The notes: a model not told the origin generated them from the sequence alone. A stretch of DNA of 64,000 bases from Rossellomorea aquimaris (GCF_008180865.1 NZ_VTEX01000006.1:186281-250280), one strand, 5' to 3'. Shown: positions 41,200-48,865, numbered from the stretch's first letter. Numbers and translations: made by a program.

Positions 41200-41808
41200 T
41201 TACTCAATTCTTTTAGCCTCAATAATATATCGTTCGGTTGAGGGACCAAGAATAGTAAAAGGGTAGCAAGTAGAAAGAGTCAGAATTTCCTCAGGACGTG
41301 TTGCCCGAATAACCGACGTGTCATTTTCATCTACAATATAAGTTTTAAAAATTTCATAGGAGTAAGTTCCGGTTGGCATAACGATGGAAAGGATATCTCC
41401 ATGCTGGAGTTCACCAATGTTTCTAAATACCGTATCCCTGTGCCCGGCCAAAAAAATTTGATCCTTTTGTTCCGGTAGTGACGTTGATGAATAATGTCCT
41501 ACCCCTTTCTTAAGTTCCTCCCCATCTGTTCCTTCAATAATTGCTACATCTCTTTCCAGTCTTGGAATCTGTAAAACCCCAATGACATCCCCTTTCTCAA
41601 AATGGTAATCGATTGAGGTATGAGAGGAACTAATTGGTTCTGAACTCTTATGTACTGAAGAATTTTCCATAATACTTGCTTTTGCTTTTACGAGAGCTTC
41701 ATTTTCCGCTTCTTCGTTACTTTTCATCTGAAGGAATGAATATAGGATAAACGATAGTCCACTTGATAAAATGAAAATCCCTAAAATCAGAAAAACCTTC
41801 CTACTCAT
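41200..41808 (-). CDS. class D sortase
   Basis: 202-aa membrane transpeptidase that anchors surface proteins to peptidoglycan. N-terminal TM helix (about 6-26), then a sortase barrel with catalytic His123 (AGHRDTVF), Cys181 (TLSTCYPF) and Arg193 (STERYII). The TLSTCYPF form indicates class D. The ATG overlaps the end of the SinR-like gene by 8 bp and its ribosome site AAGGAGGA lies inside that gene, so the two are coupled. The LPNTA protein encoded divergently is the obvious substrate: LPNTA is the signal used by class D sortase SrtC of B. anthracis. Confidence 0.88.
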   Translation of the reverse strand: MSRKVFLILGIFILSSGLSFILYSFLQMKSNEEAENEALVKAKASIMENSSVHKSSEPISSSHTSIDYHFEKGDVIGVLQIPRLERDVAIIEGTDGEELKKGVGHYSSTSLPEQKDQIFLAGHRDTVFRNIGELQHGDILSIVMPTGTYSYEIFKTYIVDENDTSVIRATRPEEILTLSTCYPFTILGPSTERYIIEAKRIE

Positions 41809-42127
41809 GATACTTCCTCCTTTTATACTGAAAAAAAGAAAGAAAATCGTGAAATTCCTCTTTTGTTAAGCCCTGGTTAATGGCCTTCTCAAGTGGTTCA
41901 ACCCACTCCTCATCTAAAAAAACTTTATTCTTATCAGACGAAAGAATATTCTCTAGAGAAGTATCTAAAGTAAGAGCGATTTTTTTAAGAATCTTAATGG
42001 AGGGATTCTTTTGAATTCCTCTTTCAATAGAACTTATATATGATTTAGAAACATTTGAATGATGAGCAAGCTCGTTTATGGTTAACCCTTTTTGTTCACG
42101 AAGATCTTTAATCTTATCACCTACCAT
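41801..42127 (-). CDS. SinR-like regulator (second SinR paralogue)
   Basis: 108-aa regulator. The N-terminal xenobiotic-response-type HTH (about res. 4-60; SNVSKSYISSIERG) and a C-terminal helical hairpin, DEEWVEPLEKAINQGLTKEE, resemble the SinR/SinI multimerisation domain. ATG 42127 has AAGGAG eight bases upstream; the frame opens at 42151 without better support. It heads the sortase operon and is divergent from the LPNTA gene. It may repress that gene, alone or with SinR, and could be a SinI target. Confidence 0.85.
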   Translation of the reverse strand: MVGDKIKDLREQKGLTINELAHHSNVSKSYISSIERGIQKNPSIKILKKIALTLDTSLENILSSDKNKVFLDEEWVEPLEKAINQGLTKEEFHDFLSFFQYKRRKYHE

Positions 42128-42273
42128 GTCGATAACTCCTTCACAATTCATTTAATTCATTATATAGAACAATTGTTATTTTATAAAGTACGAAATAAAG
42201 TGAATTTTAAAGGGATAAAGAGGAAAGTATCGATATCCACATTGTTTGACGGGTATTTCAATATTTTTGAAGA

Positions 42274-42302
42274 TTTTCTTTTCATAAGTAAAATCTTATA
42301 AT
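42274..42302 (+). promoter_or_regulatory. promoter of the LPNTA surface-protein gene
   Basis: Perfect -10 TATAAT (42297-42302) with a poor -35 (TTTTCT, 17-bp spacing). The predicted transcription start is near 42309. Confidence 0.55.
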
Positions 42303-42312
42303 TAGCTAAGGT

Positions 42313-42328
42313 GTTCTTTAAAAAGAAC
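42313..42328. promoter_or_regulatory. SinR operator, perfect inverted pair
   Basis: GTTCTTTAAAAAGAAC holds two SinR boxes (consensus GTTCTYT) in inverted orientation separated by two bases. It lies at about +4 to +19 of the promoter just upstream and 28 bp before the start of the LPNTA gene. A single ATAGAAC half-site (42164-42170) lies before the divergent SinR-like gene. Confidence 0.75.
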
Positions 42329-42356
42329 AAATCGCTGATTCTAGGAGATGAAATGA

Positions 42357-43052
42357 ATGAATCAAAAGAGAATTGCCGTAATATTATTAATCCTATTTTT
42401 TATCTCTGGAATAATGAATCATAAAACGTATGCAAATGAAGTAGACATCATATTAATACCTAACGAAAAGTTCTTATTTAATATTTCAAATATGAAGCCG
42501 GGTGATTGGGCAGAGAGGGAATTGAGGGTTAAAAATGGCGGGGAGAAAGATTTTAACTACTCGATTCGCGTTGACAATAAACAATCTGACCGGAAATTAT
42601 TTAACGAATTGGATTTGAAGGTGTATGAAGGTGATAAATCCATATTAATCTTTGATGATAAACTAAAAAATTTCACTGGGTTTAAACCAAAGCCATTAAA
42701 AAAAGGTGTAACTGACAGTCTATTTTTCCAGGTTGAAATGCCATATGAATTAGGGAATGAGTTTCAGCAAACATCAGCATATTTTGAAATCATCATTGTA
42801 GCAGCTGCTAATACATCCACTACTCCCGAGGATTCAGATGATCCGGTAAAGCAACCAGACAGTAATGTTAAGCCGACCCCGGTGAACCCAGGAACAAATG
42901 ATACCCAATTACCTGTAGCATCACAAGGCCCAAAGCTACCTAACACAGCAACCAACCTTTACCTGCTATTAACAGTAGGTCTTATATTAACTACAGTGGG
43001 ATTGACAATAATATATGTAAATAAACGTTTATCAAATAAAAGAGAAACATAA
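42357..43052 (+). CDS. sortase-anchored TasA/camelysin-like surface protein
   Basis: 231-aa exported protein: signal peptide (res. 1-26, likely cut after TYA); a beta-rich domain (27-150) with LFNISNMKPGDWAERELRV and KNGGEKDF, resembling the PGD and N-G-G features of TasA/camelysin fibre proteins; a Pro/Asn/Thr-rich linker (155-198); then the sorting signal LPNTAT, a TM helix and a basic tail. This predicts covalent wall anchoring by the neighbouring class D sortase. AGGAGATG precedes ATG 42357. Preceded by a SinR operator. Confidence 0.8.
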   Translation: MNQKRIAVILLILFFISGIMNHKTYANEVDIILIPNEKFLFNISNMKPGDWAERELRVKNGGEKDFNYSIRVDNKQSDRKLFNELDLKVYEGDKSILIFDDKLKNFTGFKPKPLKKGVTDSLFFQVEMPYELGNEFQQTSAYFEIIIVAAANTSTTPEDSDDPVKQPDSNVKPTPVNPGTNDTQLPVASQGPKLPNTATNLYLLLTVGLILTTVGLTIIYVNKRLSNKRET

Positions 43053-43073
43053 CCTGAATGAAGAGGTGACCTT

Positions 43074-43271
43074 ATGTACAAAAAAATATGCAGACGATGT
43101 ACAAGACCATCCTATAGCAGCACTGAAACAGGTGAATGGGTTTGTCCCACCTGTAAATTTGACATAACCGATCAGCCATTCTATGATTCTAGTAATTACC
43201 AAAATATTAATAAGAAAGTCCTTCCTCTTAGAAGGAAGTTAGAAGCATATAAAAATAGCATAAATTCGTAG
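43074..43271 (+). CDS. small zinc-ribbon protein
   Basis: 65-aa protein with two CxxC knuckles (C6-x-x-C9 and C24-x-x-C27), probably binding zinc, and a basic C-terminal part. GAGGTG precedes the ATG, 21 bp after the LPNTA gene, so it is probably cotranscribed. I do not recognise the family. Confidence 0.65.
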   Translation: MYKKICRRCTRPSYSSTETGEWVCPTCKFDITDQPFYDSSNYQNINKKVLPLRRKLEAYKNSINS

Positions 43272-43405
43272 TTTTTCGACAAACCTCAACATGCTCTTAC
43301 ACGATTTATTAATCCCAACATAGTTATATTTTTGTAAATGTCAGATTATAGTTGAATGTGTAGGAAAAAAGTGTAAATAAAATAATCAGAATAGACAAAA
43401 AACAA

Positions 43406-43434
43406 CAAAAACTCGGGTGGTTTATTAGTATAAT
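43406..43434 (+). promoter_or_regulatory. promoter of the riboswitch-sinI transcript
   Basis: Perfect TATAAT (43429-43434) but no good -35, suggesting an activator. The start point would fall at the 5' edge of the aptamer. A TTCGACAAA sequence (Spo0A-box complement) lies upstream at 43275-43283. The 372-bp gap between the zinc-ribbon gene and sinI holds only these signals and the aptamer. Confidence 0.5.
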
Positions 43435-43450
43435 CGAATTAGTTCGAAGG

Positions 43451-43530
43451 GAAGTCAGATAAAGGCAAACTTATTGAAAAATAAGGACGCAAAGTCACAG
43501 ATCTAAGGTGGGAAAGTAGGCATATCTTCA
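43451..43530 (+). ncRNA. c-di-GMP-I (GEMM-I)-like riboswitch aptamer before sinI
   Basis: GGCAAAC (43464-43470), P2 stem TTATT-GAAA-AATAA with the GAAA tetraloop, GGACGCAAAG (43485-43494), then CACAGATCTAAGG with AGAT / ATCT able to close P3. These match the class I c-di-GMP aptamer in order and spacing, and the G at the ligand-selectivity position is kept. The 3' third lacks the usual GGTTRCC, so it may be divergent. GAAG (43451-43454) can pair with CTTC (43526-43529) as P1. Confidence 0.62.
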
Positions 43531-43643
43531 TAATCATCTTGAATATAATGAACAGAAAATAGATGAAGAAGGTGTGGTTATTTGAGAACTATGATGGCTG
43601 GATTGCCTGGAATACATATATGTATTTTGGGAGGGTATTTATA

Positions 43644-43781
43644 TTGACAAATCGTGAACTTGATCTTGAATGGATGGAACTAATTAAACAAGCCTTAGAC
43701 GCCGGAATTTCTAAATCAGAAATCAGAGAATTTCTTCAAAATCAGTCCCAGGAAGTGAAAGCAGAGTACAAAGTGATTTAA
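43644..43781 (+). CDS. sinI: SinI antirepressor
   Basis: 45-aa SinI: LDLEWMELIKQALDAGISK and SEIREFL match the two helices with which SinI binds SinR. TTG 43644 is chosen because GGGAGG (43630-43635) lies eight bases upstream, giving MTNRELDLEW like the short B. subtilis protein. The frame is open from ATG 43563 but the extra 27 residues are unlike SinI and no ribosome site precedes them. Between the aptamer and the start, AATACATATATGTATT (43611-43626) is a perfect palindrome and could serve in an expression platform. Convergent to sinR rather than in the usual sinI-sinR tandem. Confidence 0.82.
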   Translation: MTNRELDLEWMELIKQALDAGISKSEIREFLQNQSQEVKAEYKVI

Positions 43782-43782
43782 T

Positions 43783-43824
43783 ATAAATAAAGTCTTGCGA
43801 ATCGATTCGCAAGACTTTATTTAT
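43783..43824. terminator. bidirectional terminator between sinI and sinR
   Basis: A 42-nt perfect palindrome centred at 43803/43804 (arms include AAAGTCTTGCGAATC). It serves both convergent genes and overlaps the sinR stop. Confidence 0.85.
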
Positions 43825-44137
43825 TGCCTAATTTCCACTTATTAAATTCAATGAATTCCCTGAACTGCTCCTTGGTAATTCCAGAATCCATGGCTTCTTC
43901 TGCAATCTTAAGCCACTCATGATCGATATTTTGATCATCTGGTTGATCGTGTAAAAGAGCATCCATCGGAATCCCTAAGGCAGCTGAAACTTTTTCGAGA
44001 AATTGAATGGAAGGGTTTTGTTGAAGGTTACGCTCTATTGAACTCAAGTAAGACTTTGCGACACCGGCTTTATCAGCAAGCTCTGTCATGGACATGCGTT
44101 TTTCTTGTCTGTATTTCTTTACTCTTTCTCCAATCAC
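43817..44137 (-). CDS. sinR: master regulator of biofilm formation SinR
   Basis: 106-aa repressor of matrix genes, clearly orthologous to B. subtilis SinR: MIGERVKKYRQEK start, HTH region AGVAKSYLSSIERNLQ, NPSIQFLEKVSAALG, and C-terminal DHEWLKIAEEAMDSGITK multimerisation/SinI-binding helices. GTG 44137 has AGGTAGGTG about six bases upstream; the GTG at 44146 overlaps that site. An AAGAAC half-box at 44153-44158 suggests autoregulation. Confidence 0.92.
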   Translation of the reverse strand: MIGERVKKYRQEKRMSMTELADKAGVAKSYLSSIERNLQQNPSIQFLEKVSAALGIPMDALLHDQPDDQNIDHEWLKIAEEAMDSGITKEQFREFIEFNKWKLGNK

Positions 44138-44233
44138 AGGGAACACCTACCTAAGAACTTCATATAAGAAGTCACAATATTAAATACAATTATATCATAA
44201 TGAATCATACGGATATTACATAATTTCGCATAA

Positions 44234-44674
44234 TTAAACGCTCGGTTTTGCCGTTGCCGGAATCCTAGGCTTCGATACCATTTTCTCACGGAACTCCCGG
44301 ATTAGTTCTTCGCCCGAATACCCTTTTTGCACCAAGTCATCAAGGAGTAATTCTGCATATTCATTCCTCTGTTTTTTCAATTTCCCCTCAAACATAATAC
44401 TGATATGCTCATCCATCTCTTTAATACAACGGATTGTAGTCATGAAAGCAGCCGGGTCATTGGCCTTGTGGGAAATCACGACCTGGATTTCCAAGTCTTC
44501 CTTACGTTGCTGAGCCTCTTGAAAGAACTCGATATATTCATTCGACAAGTACGTTTCGACAAGCCAAGTACTTTGCCCATCTTCTTTATTAATAATCAGA
44601 CCGTCCACAATCTCAAAGTCACGCAGTTCATCGTTCTCCACTACTTGCAGTGAAATAACTTTAAAGGTTTTCAT
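44234..44674 (-). CDS. ywpF: YwpF family protein
   Basis: 146-aa cytosolic protein of the YwpF-like family. Mixed alpha/beta N-terminal part and a helical Lys/Arg/Glu-rich C-terminal third (ELLLDDLVQKGYSGEELI). GGGAGATG precedes the ATG on the minus strand. The B. subtilis gene has the same position just before ssbB, and a link to surface adhesion factors has been noted for it; the molecular function is unknown. Confidence 0.85.
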   Translation of the reverse strand: MKTFKVISLQVVENDELRDFEIVDGLIINKEDGQSTWLVETYLSNEYIEFFQEAQQRKEDLEIQVVISHKANDPAAFMTTIRCIKEMDEHISIMFEGKLKKQRNEYAELLLDDLVQKGYSGEELIREFREKMVSKPRIPATAKPSV

Positions 44675-44827
44675 GAACGAACATCTCCCATTTAAAGGTT
44701 TTATAAAATTATATCATAGTAGGAATTGTTTCCCTAACAAATTCCTCGATGAAAAAAAGGACGAAAGATGCAATTTTGTGATTTTGACCCTGATTTTGAT
44801 CGAAAACCGGGAAATCTCCCTAGGCGA

Positions 44828-44869
44828 ATTTCCGAAATTCAAGCCATTTTTGCCTCGAATTTCGGAAAT
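44828..44869 (+). promoter_or_regulatory. long hairpin in the ssbB upstream region
   Basis: ATTTCCGAAATTC / GAATTTCGGAAAT, 13 consecutive pairs plus two more after one mismatch, with a 10-nt loop. No T-run follows. It lies 70 bp before ssbB and after the divergent ywpF start. Confidence 0.5.
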
Positions 44870-44940
44870 CCACGATTTTACAAGATGCGACAGAAGATTG
44901 TAAGATGAAAACACCTTAAGAGAAAGGAGGAAAGAATTCA

Positions 44941-45318
44941 TTGATCAACCAAGTGACCCTCGTTGGAAGGCTGACCAAGGATCCTGAAACAAGAAAAACA
45001 TTGGAAGGGAAATCAGTACTAAACGCAACGATTGCCGTGAACAGGCACTATAAGAATCAACAAGGTCAAGTTGATACAGACTTCGTGCTCTGCACCATAT
45101 GGAACAGGGCAGCAGACAACACGGAGAAATACTGCCGGAAAGGATCTGTCATTGGCGTCACCGGTCGAATCCAAACCCGTTATTTTGACAATGATCAAGG
45201 AAAACGTACGTATGTAACCGAAGTTGTCGCTGAAAATGTCCGATTTATGGACAGCAGGCGGGAAACCGCAGAAACCCCTGAGCCAAGCAAGAAAGAGCCT
45301 ATCGAATTACCGTTTTAA
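44941..45318 (+). CDS. ssbB: single-stranded DNA-binding protein SsbB
   Basis: 125-aa OB-fold protein, the short competence-type SSB paralogue that protects incoming ssDNA. N-terminal VTLVGRLTKDPETRKT and FVLCTIWNRAADN are typical. The acidic C-terminal tip (DDIPF of SsbA) is absent; it ends KEPIELPF. TTG start at 44941 behind AAAGGAGG. ComK boxes were not recognised. Confidence 0.9.
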   Translation: MINQVTLVGRLTKDPETRKTLEGKSVLNATIAVNRHYKNQQGQVDTDFVLCTIWNRAADNTEKYCRKGSVIGVTGRIQTRYFDNDQGKRTYVTEVVAENVRFMDSRRETAETPEPSKKEPIELPF

Positions 45319-45343
45319 TATTTTTTGAAAGGGAGATGGAGTT

Positions 45344-45517
45344 GTGGCCACACTGCAAGATCTTGAACAAAGAATTGACAGAATGGAGAAGTTAACAGAA
45401 GACCTCATTAAAAAAGTAGCAAGAGCAAACGTCGAAAATTTCTATTTATCTCAACGGGTGACAGCCCTTGAGCAAGGGTACGAATACCCCAATCCTGTTT
45501 TGAAATCCTCGTCATAA
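45344..45517 (+). CDS. small coiled-coil protein downstream of ssbB
   Basis: 57-aa protein, MATLQDLEQRIDRMEKL and onward, predicted helical coiled coil in its first 45 residues. GTG 45344 has GGGAG ten bases upstream. It lies 25 bp after ssbB and is probably cotranscribed. The family is not recognised. Coding is supported by the ribosome site, the operon spacing and codon use like the neighbours. Confidence 0.65.
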   Translation: MATLQDLEQRIDRMEKLTEDLIKKVARANVENFYLSQRVTALEQGYEYPNPVLKSSS

Positions 45518-45691
45518 GTAAAACAACCTCACCCAGAATTCTTTCCATAAGAACAATCCAACCAACCTTATAAGCAGCTGTCTCAAAATCCAATGGTCAC
45601 CGCAACATGCCCCAAACATACCTCATTAGAAATATACATGTGTAGCAGTGAGTAAAGTAAGCAGTTGTTCCCCTTATTGTCTTCTTATAGA

Positions 45692-45728
45692 GTCGGTTTC
45701 CTTTTTGGGGAGCCGGCGTTTTTTTTGA
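45692..45728 (+). terminator. terminator-like hairpin downstream of ssbB unit
   Basis: CGGTTTCC / GGGAGCCGG imperfect stem followed by T8. No gene is recognised in the preceding ~170 bp. Confidence 0.5.
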
Positions 45729-45754
45729 TTAATTAGTTTTTCTGGAGGAGGAAG

Positions 45755-45868
45755 ATGATTCCGGTTGTTCACATTTTGGCACGAGTTTTGTGGAAAGTGG
45801 CACAACAAGTGTTAAAAGTGGCACAAGTTTGCTCGAAAGTGGCACAACAGAAGGAAACTGCTTATTAA
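45755..45868 (+). CDS. possible 37-aa heptad-repeat peptide within a 21-bp array
   Basis: ATG 45755 is preceded by GGAGGAGG (45744-45751). The frame encodes repeated seven-residue units (VLWKVAQ, QVLKVAQ, VCSKVAQ), because the underlying DNA repeats every 21 bp. An amphipathic helix is possible. Sibling arrays elsewhere lack good ORFs, so this may be a chance frame. Confidence 0.3.
   Translation: MIPVVHILARVLWKVAQQVLKVAQVCSKVAQQKETAY
45778..45861. repeat. intergenic 21-bp-period array, GGCAC core
   Basis: GGCAC at 45778, 45799, 45820 and 45841, exactly 21 bp apart; the last three share AAAGTGGCACAA. It lies in the 522-bp gap between the ssbB unit and ywqA. Confidence 0.8.
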
Positions 45869-45997
45869 ACGGTAATCATTTATACAATTATATTTGTAAA
45901 AACGATTCAAACCTAACCCTATTTTGTCAAACCCTTTTAAAATAACTCTATAAGCCCCCTTTTTTATGCAAGCTCAGCTCAATTCATCCTACACCTA

Positions 45998-46031
45998 CAA
46001 AAAAACCTCTTTCCCAAAAAGGAAAGAGGTC
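45998..46031 (-). terminator. terminator of ywqB-ywqA
   Basis: ACCTCTTTCC / GGAAAGAGGT stem with a 6-nt loop and an A-run on the left, i.e. a T-run on the minus strand. Confidence 0.85.
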
Positions 46032-46039
46032 ACATACAA

Positions 46040-48865
46040 CTACTCCAACACCAACAACGACTCCAAATCCTTATCTGACAATTCCGTAACCCATTGATCA
46101 CTTCGGATGATCTCATCGTTCAATGCCTGCTTTTTCGTCAGCATGGCGTCGATTTTTTCCTCAAGGGTACCTGAAGAGACCAGTTTATGAACATGAACGA
46201 ATCGCTGTTGTCCGATCCGATAAGCACGGTCCGTTGCCTGGTTTTCTACTGCCGGGTTCCACCAGCGATCATAGTGGACGACGTGGTTGGCTGCGGTCAG
46301 GTTCAATCCGGTTCCGCCGGCTTTTAGTGACAAGAGAAATACTGGGAAATTACCATTCTGGAATTTCTCCACGAGTTCATCGCGTTTTCCTTTGGCCATG
46401 CTTCCGTTCAGGAATGGGACATCGACGTTGAATTCTTCTTTCATCACTTCCTGGATCATTTCGCCCATTGAAATATATTGAGTGAAGATCAGGCAAGCTT
46501 CACCGGATTCCAGGGCGGTTTCCACGATATCCTTAAGCTTCTGCATTTTTTCAGAACGGGACAGGATCGATTTAGGATCCGGTTCCTTTAAGTAGAGAGC
46601 AGGGTGGTTACATAGCTGCTTCAGCTGGTTGAGCATTTGCAGGATTAATCCTTTGCGCTCAAATCCGCTCAATGTTTCAATTTTAGCGAGAGTGTCTTTC
46701 ACCAGCTGCTCATATAATGCCGCCTGCTCAGTGGTTAGGTGACAATATTCTTTCTGCTCCAGTTTTTCAGGAAGATTCAATTCCACTTCAGGATCTTTCT
46801 TCGTCCGACGCAATAAGAACGGCTTGATTTTTGCCTGAAGCTCTTTGACTTTTTCTTCAGATTCATCCTTTTCAATCGGAGCAATATAGTTTTTCTGATA
46901 CTGCGTGAATCCACCAAGGTACCCGTGGTTAAGGAAATCAAAGATCGACCACAGTTCGGACAACCGATTCTCCATCGGGGTCCCGGTCAATGCAATATGA
47001 TGCTTTCCACTGAGTTTACGAATTGCCCGGGATTGCTTCGTATTGGCATTCTTGATATTTTGCGCTTCATCAAGGGAAATCGATGTCCAGTCGACTTCAG
47101 ATAATTCTTCAAAGTCGATGTGGGACAAGCCGTAAGAGGTGAGGACCACATCTATGCCTTTGATCTCCTTGGCAAATTGTTCACCTTTCGTCCGGGTCGG
47201 TCCATAATGAAGGTGGACCTTCAAGTCCGGAGCAAATTTCTCCAACTCCCGCTGCCAGTTTCCGAGAACGGAGGTAGGGGCAACGATCAGGGAAGGTGTT
47301 TCCGGTTTCTCGGTTTCTTTTACATGTTGCAGGTAGGTAATCAGCTGTACCGTTTTCCCAAGACCCATGTCATCAGCCAGACACGCGCCAAAGCCGAATT
47401 TTCGTAAAAAGAGCATCCAGCTCATCCCCAGCTGCTGGTAAGGACGGAGCTCACCGATAAATGCGTCAGGTGTTTCTGTTAAAGGGATCGATGACACATT
47501 TGTCAGCTGATGGATCATTTTTTTCATCGATCGATTGAGTTCCAGCTGGATCTTGGCATATTTATAAGGATCATGCTCGTCATCATCGGGCTCAAGTTCC
47601 GATTCATCGGAATCGCGGGGAACAAGCTCCTGTTCCAGCATATCCTGGATCGAAATCCCTTCCTGCTTCGCTTTCGTCATCATTTGCTGAATCCTTCTTA
47701 TCATAGCGGGATCAAGCTTCATCCACTGACCGCGGATCTTTACTAATCGTCGCTGATTATCGACGAGCTGATTAAAGTCATCCTCCGACAGATTGACGCC
47801 GTTCATGGATAATCGCCAGTCGAAATCAAGCATGGCATTCAATCCTACGAATGAAGGACGATAGCTTGTATCCGTGTTTTTCAGTTTGGCTTTTACCAGG
47901 ACCTGAGCATCTTTCATCGCTTCCCACCAGGATGGCAGAAGGATTTCAATGTCCAAGTCGATGAGCTTCTCACTTAATACGGATAGGAAATCCCAGGCAT
48001 CGTGCTCACCAAGAGCTGTGCGGAGGGACCCATCCACGTCACGGAGGATTGGCATCATCTTCATCCACCGTTCCTGTTCTTCGGATACATCAGGCAGATG
48101 CTTTTTCCAGGAAGGAGGGACTGTGTCTTCAGCCAGTGAAATGACGCGATTCGTTTTCTTGCGGTCTCTTAAGATCGTCTCAAGCTCCCATGACTCATCC
48201 TCATCAAGCGGTTCAGAAATCCTCAGACCGATCGAAAACGGTAATTCTTCATCCTCACCGGCAATCCACTCACTCCAACGCTTCTCATCAAAATACGCAT
48301 CCAGCTCTTCAGACGTAAGCGTACTTTCCTTCAGCTTCTGAATCCTCTGCATCGCACTCGATCCGCCCGAAGCCATCGCCTCATTCAACGCACCCTGAAA
48401 CCAATTTTCGGTGAGATTTTTGAGGGACGGACCTCCATCAGGAAGCTCTTCCTCCCAGAACTCATCATTGAAATTCGACCAGACTTCATCGGGGATATGA
48501 AACTGCAACCCTTTTTCCTGCCATTCCTCGAAGCGGGGCAGCCAGCGGCCGGCTTCCACAGCTTCGTAGATCACAGGGGCAATCGCAATACACGCCTGCC
48601 CGGTTTCGTCCCAGTCCCATTGGATCATGCTGCTGAAATGCTCACCGGCAAGCAAGGTGAGAAGCTGCCACTGAGTCACTGTAATTCCGTTTACGGAATC
48701 CTCAAGGAGTGTCCCGTAGTAACTCTCTTCATGCCAAAGAAACAACTGACTCTTCCATTCTTTTGGAGGCAGAAGTTTGCCTTCGTCGTTTTCCGCAGTG
48801 ATGAAGAAACGGTCTTCATATTCAGTTGTGTTGACGTTGATTTTTACGGAAGACAGTTTAAGCAT
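46040..48865 (-). CDS. ywqA: SNF2-family helicase YwqA
   Basis: 941-aa Swi2/Snf2 ATPase acting on nucleic acid. A ~440-residue N-terminal SNF2-associated region precedes the motor: Walker A DDMGLGKT, Walker B LDEAQ, motif III LTGTPMENRLSELW and C-terminal motif VI QATDRAYRIGQ. It overlaps ywqB (SWIM protein) by 8 bp, the usual partnership in Bacillus. At 48422-48435 a GGACGG motif is embedded in frame (DGGPSLKNL). The role in DNA repair is suggested by the family only. Confidence 0.93.
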   Translation of the reverse strand: MLKLSSVKINVNTTEYEDRFFITAENDEGKLLPPKEWKSQLFLWHEESYYGTLLEDSVNGITVTQWQLLTLLAGEHFSSMIQWDWDETGQACIAIAPVIYEAVEAGRWLPRFEEWQEKGLQFHIPDEVWSNFNDEFWEEELPDGGPSLKNLTENWFQGALNEAMASGGSSAMQRIQKLKESTLTSEELDAYFDEKRWSEWIAGEDEELPFSIGLRISEPLDEDESWELETILRDRKKTNRVISLAEDTVPPSWKKHLPDVSEEQERWMKMMPILRDVDGSLRTALGEHDAWDFLSVLSEKLIDLDIEILLPSWWEAMKDAQVLVKAKLKNTDTSYRPSFVGLNAMLDFDWRLSMNGVNLSEDDFNQLVDNQRRLVKIRGQWMKLDPAMIRRIQQMMTKAKQEGISIQDMLEQELVPRDSDESELEPDDDEHDPYKYAKIQLELNRSMKKMIHQLTNVSSIPLTETPDAFIGELRPYQQLGMSWMLFLRKFGFGACLADDMGLGKTVQLITYLQHVKETEKPETPSLIVAPTSVLGNWQRELEKFAPDLKVHLHYGPTRTKGEQFAKEIKGIDVVLTSYGLSHIDFEELSEVDWTSISLDEAQNIKNANTKQSRAIRKLSGKHHIALTGTPMENRLSELWSIFDFLNHGYLGGFTQYQKNYIAPIEKDESEEKVKELQAKIKPFLLRRTKKDPEVELNLPEKLEQKEYCHLTTEQAALYEQLVKDTLAKIETLSGFERKGLILQMLNQLKQLCNHPALYLKEPDPKSILSRSEKMQKLKDIVETALESGEACLIFTQYISMGEMIQEVMKEEFNVDVPFLNGSMAKGKRDELVEKFQNGNFPVFLLSLKAGGTGLNLTAANHVVHYDRWWNPAVENQATDRAYRIGQQRFVHVHKLVSSGTLEEKIDAMLTKKQALNDEIIRSDQWVTELSDKDLESLLVLE

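Noticed and set aside
43563..43643. 27-residue N-terminal extension of SinI
   Set aside because: No ribosome site before ATG 43563 and the residues are unlike SinI; TTG 43644 has an ideal site.
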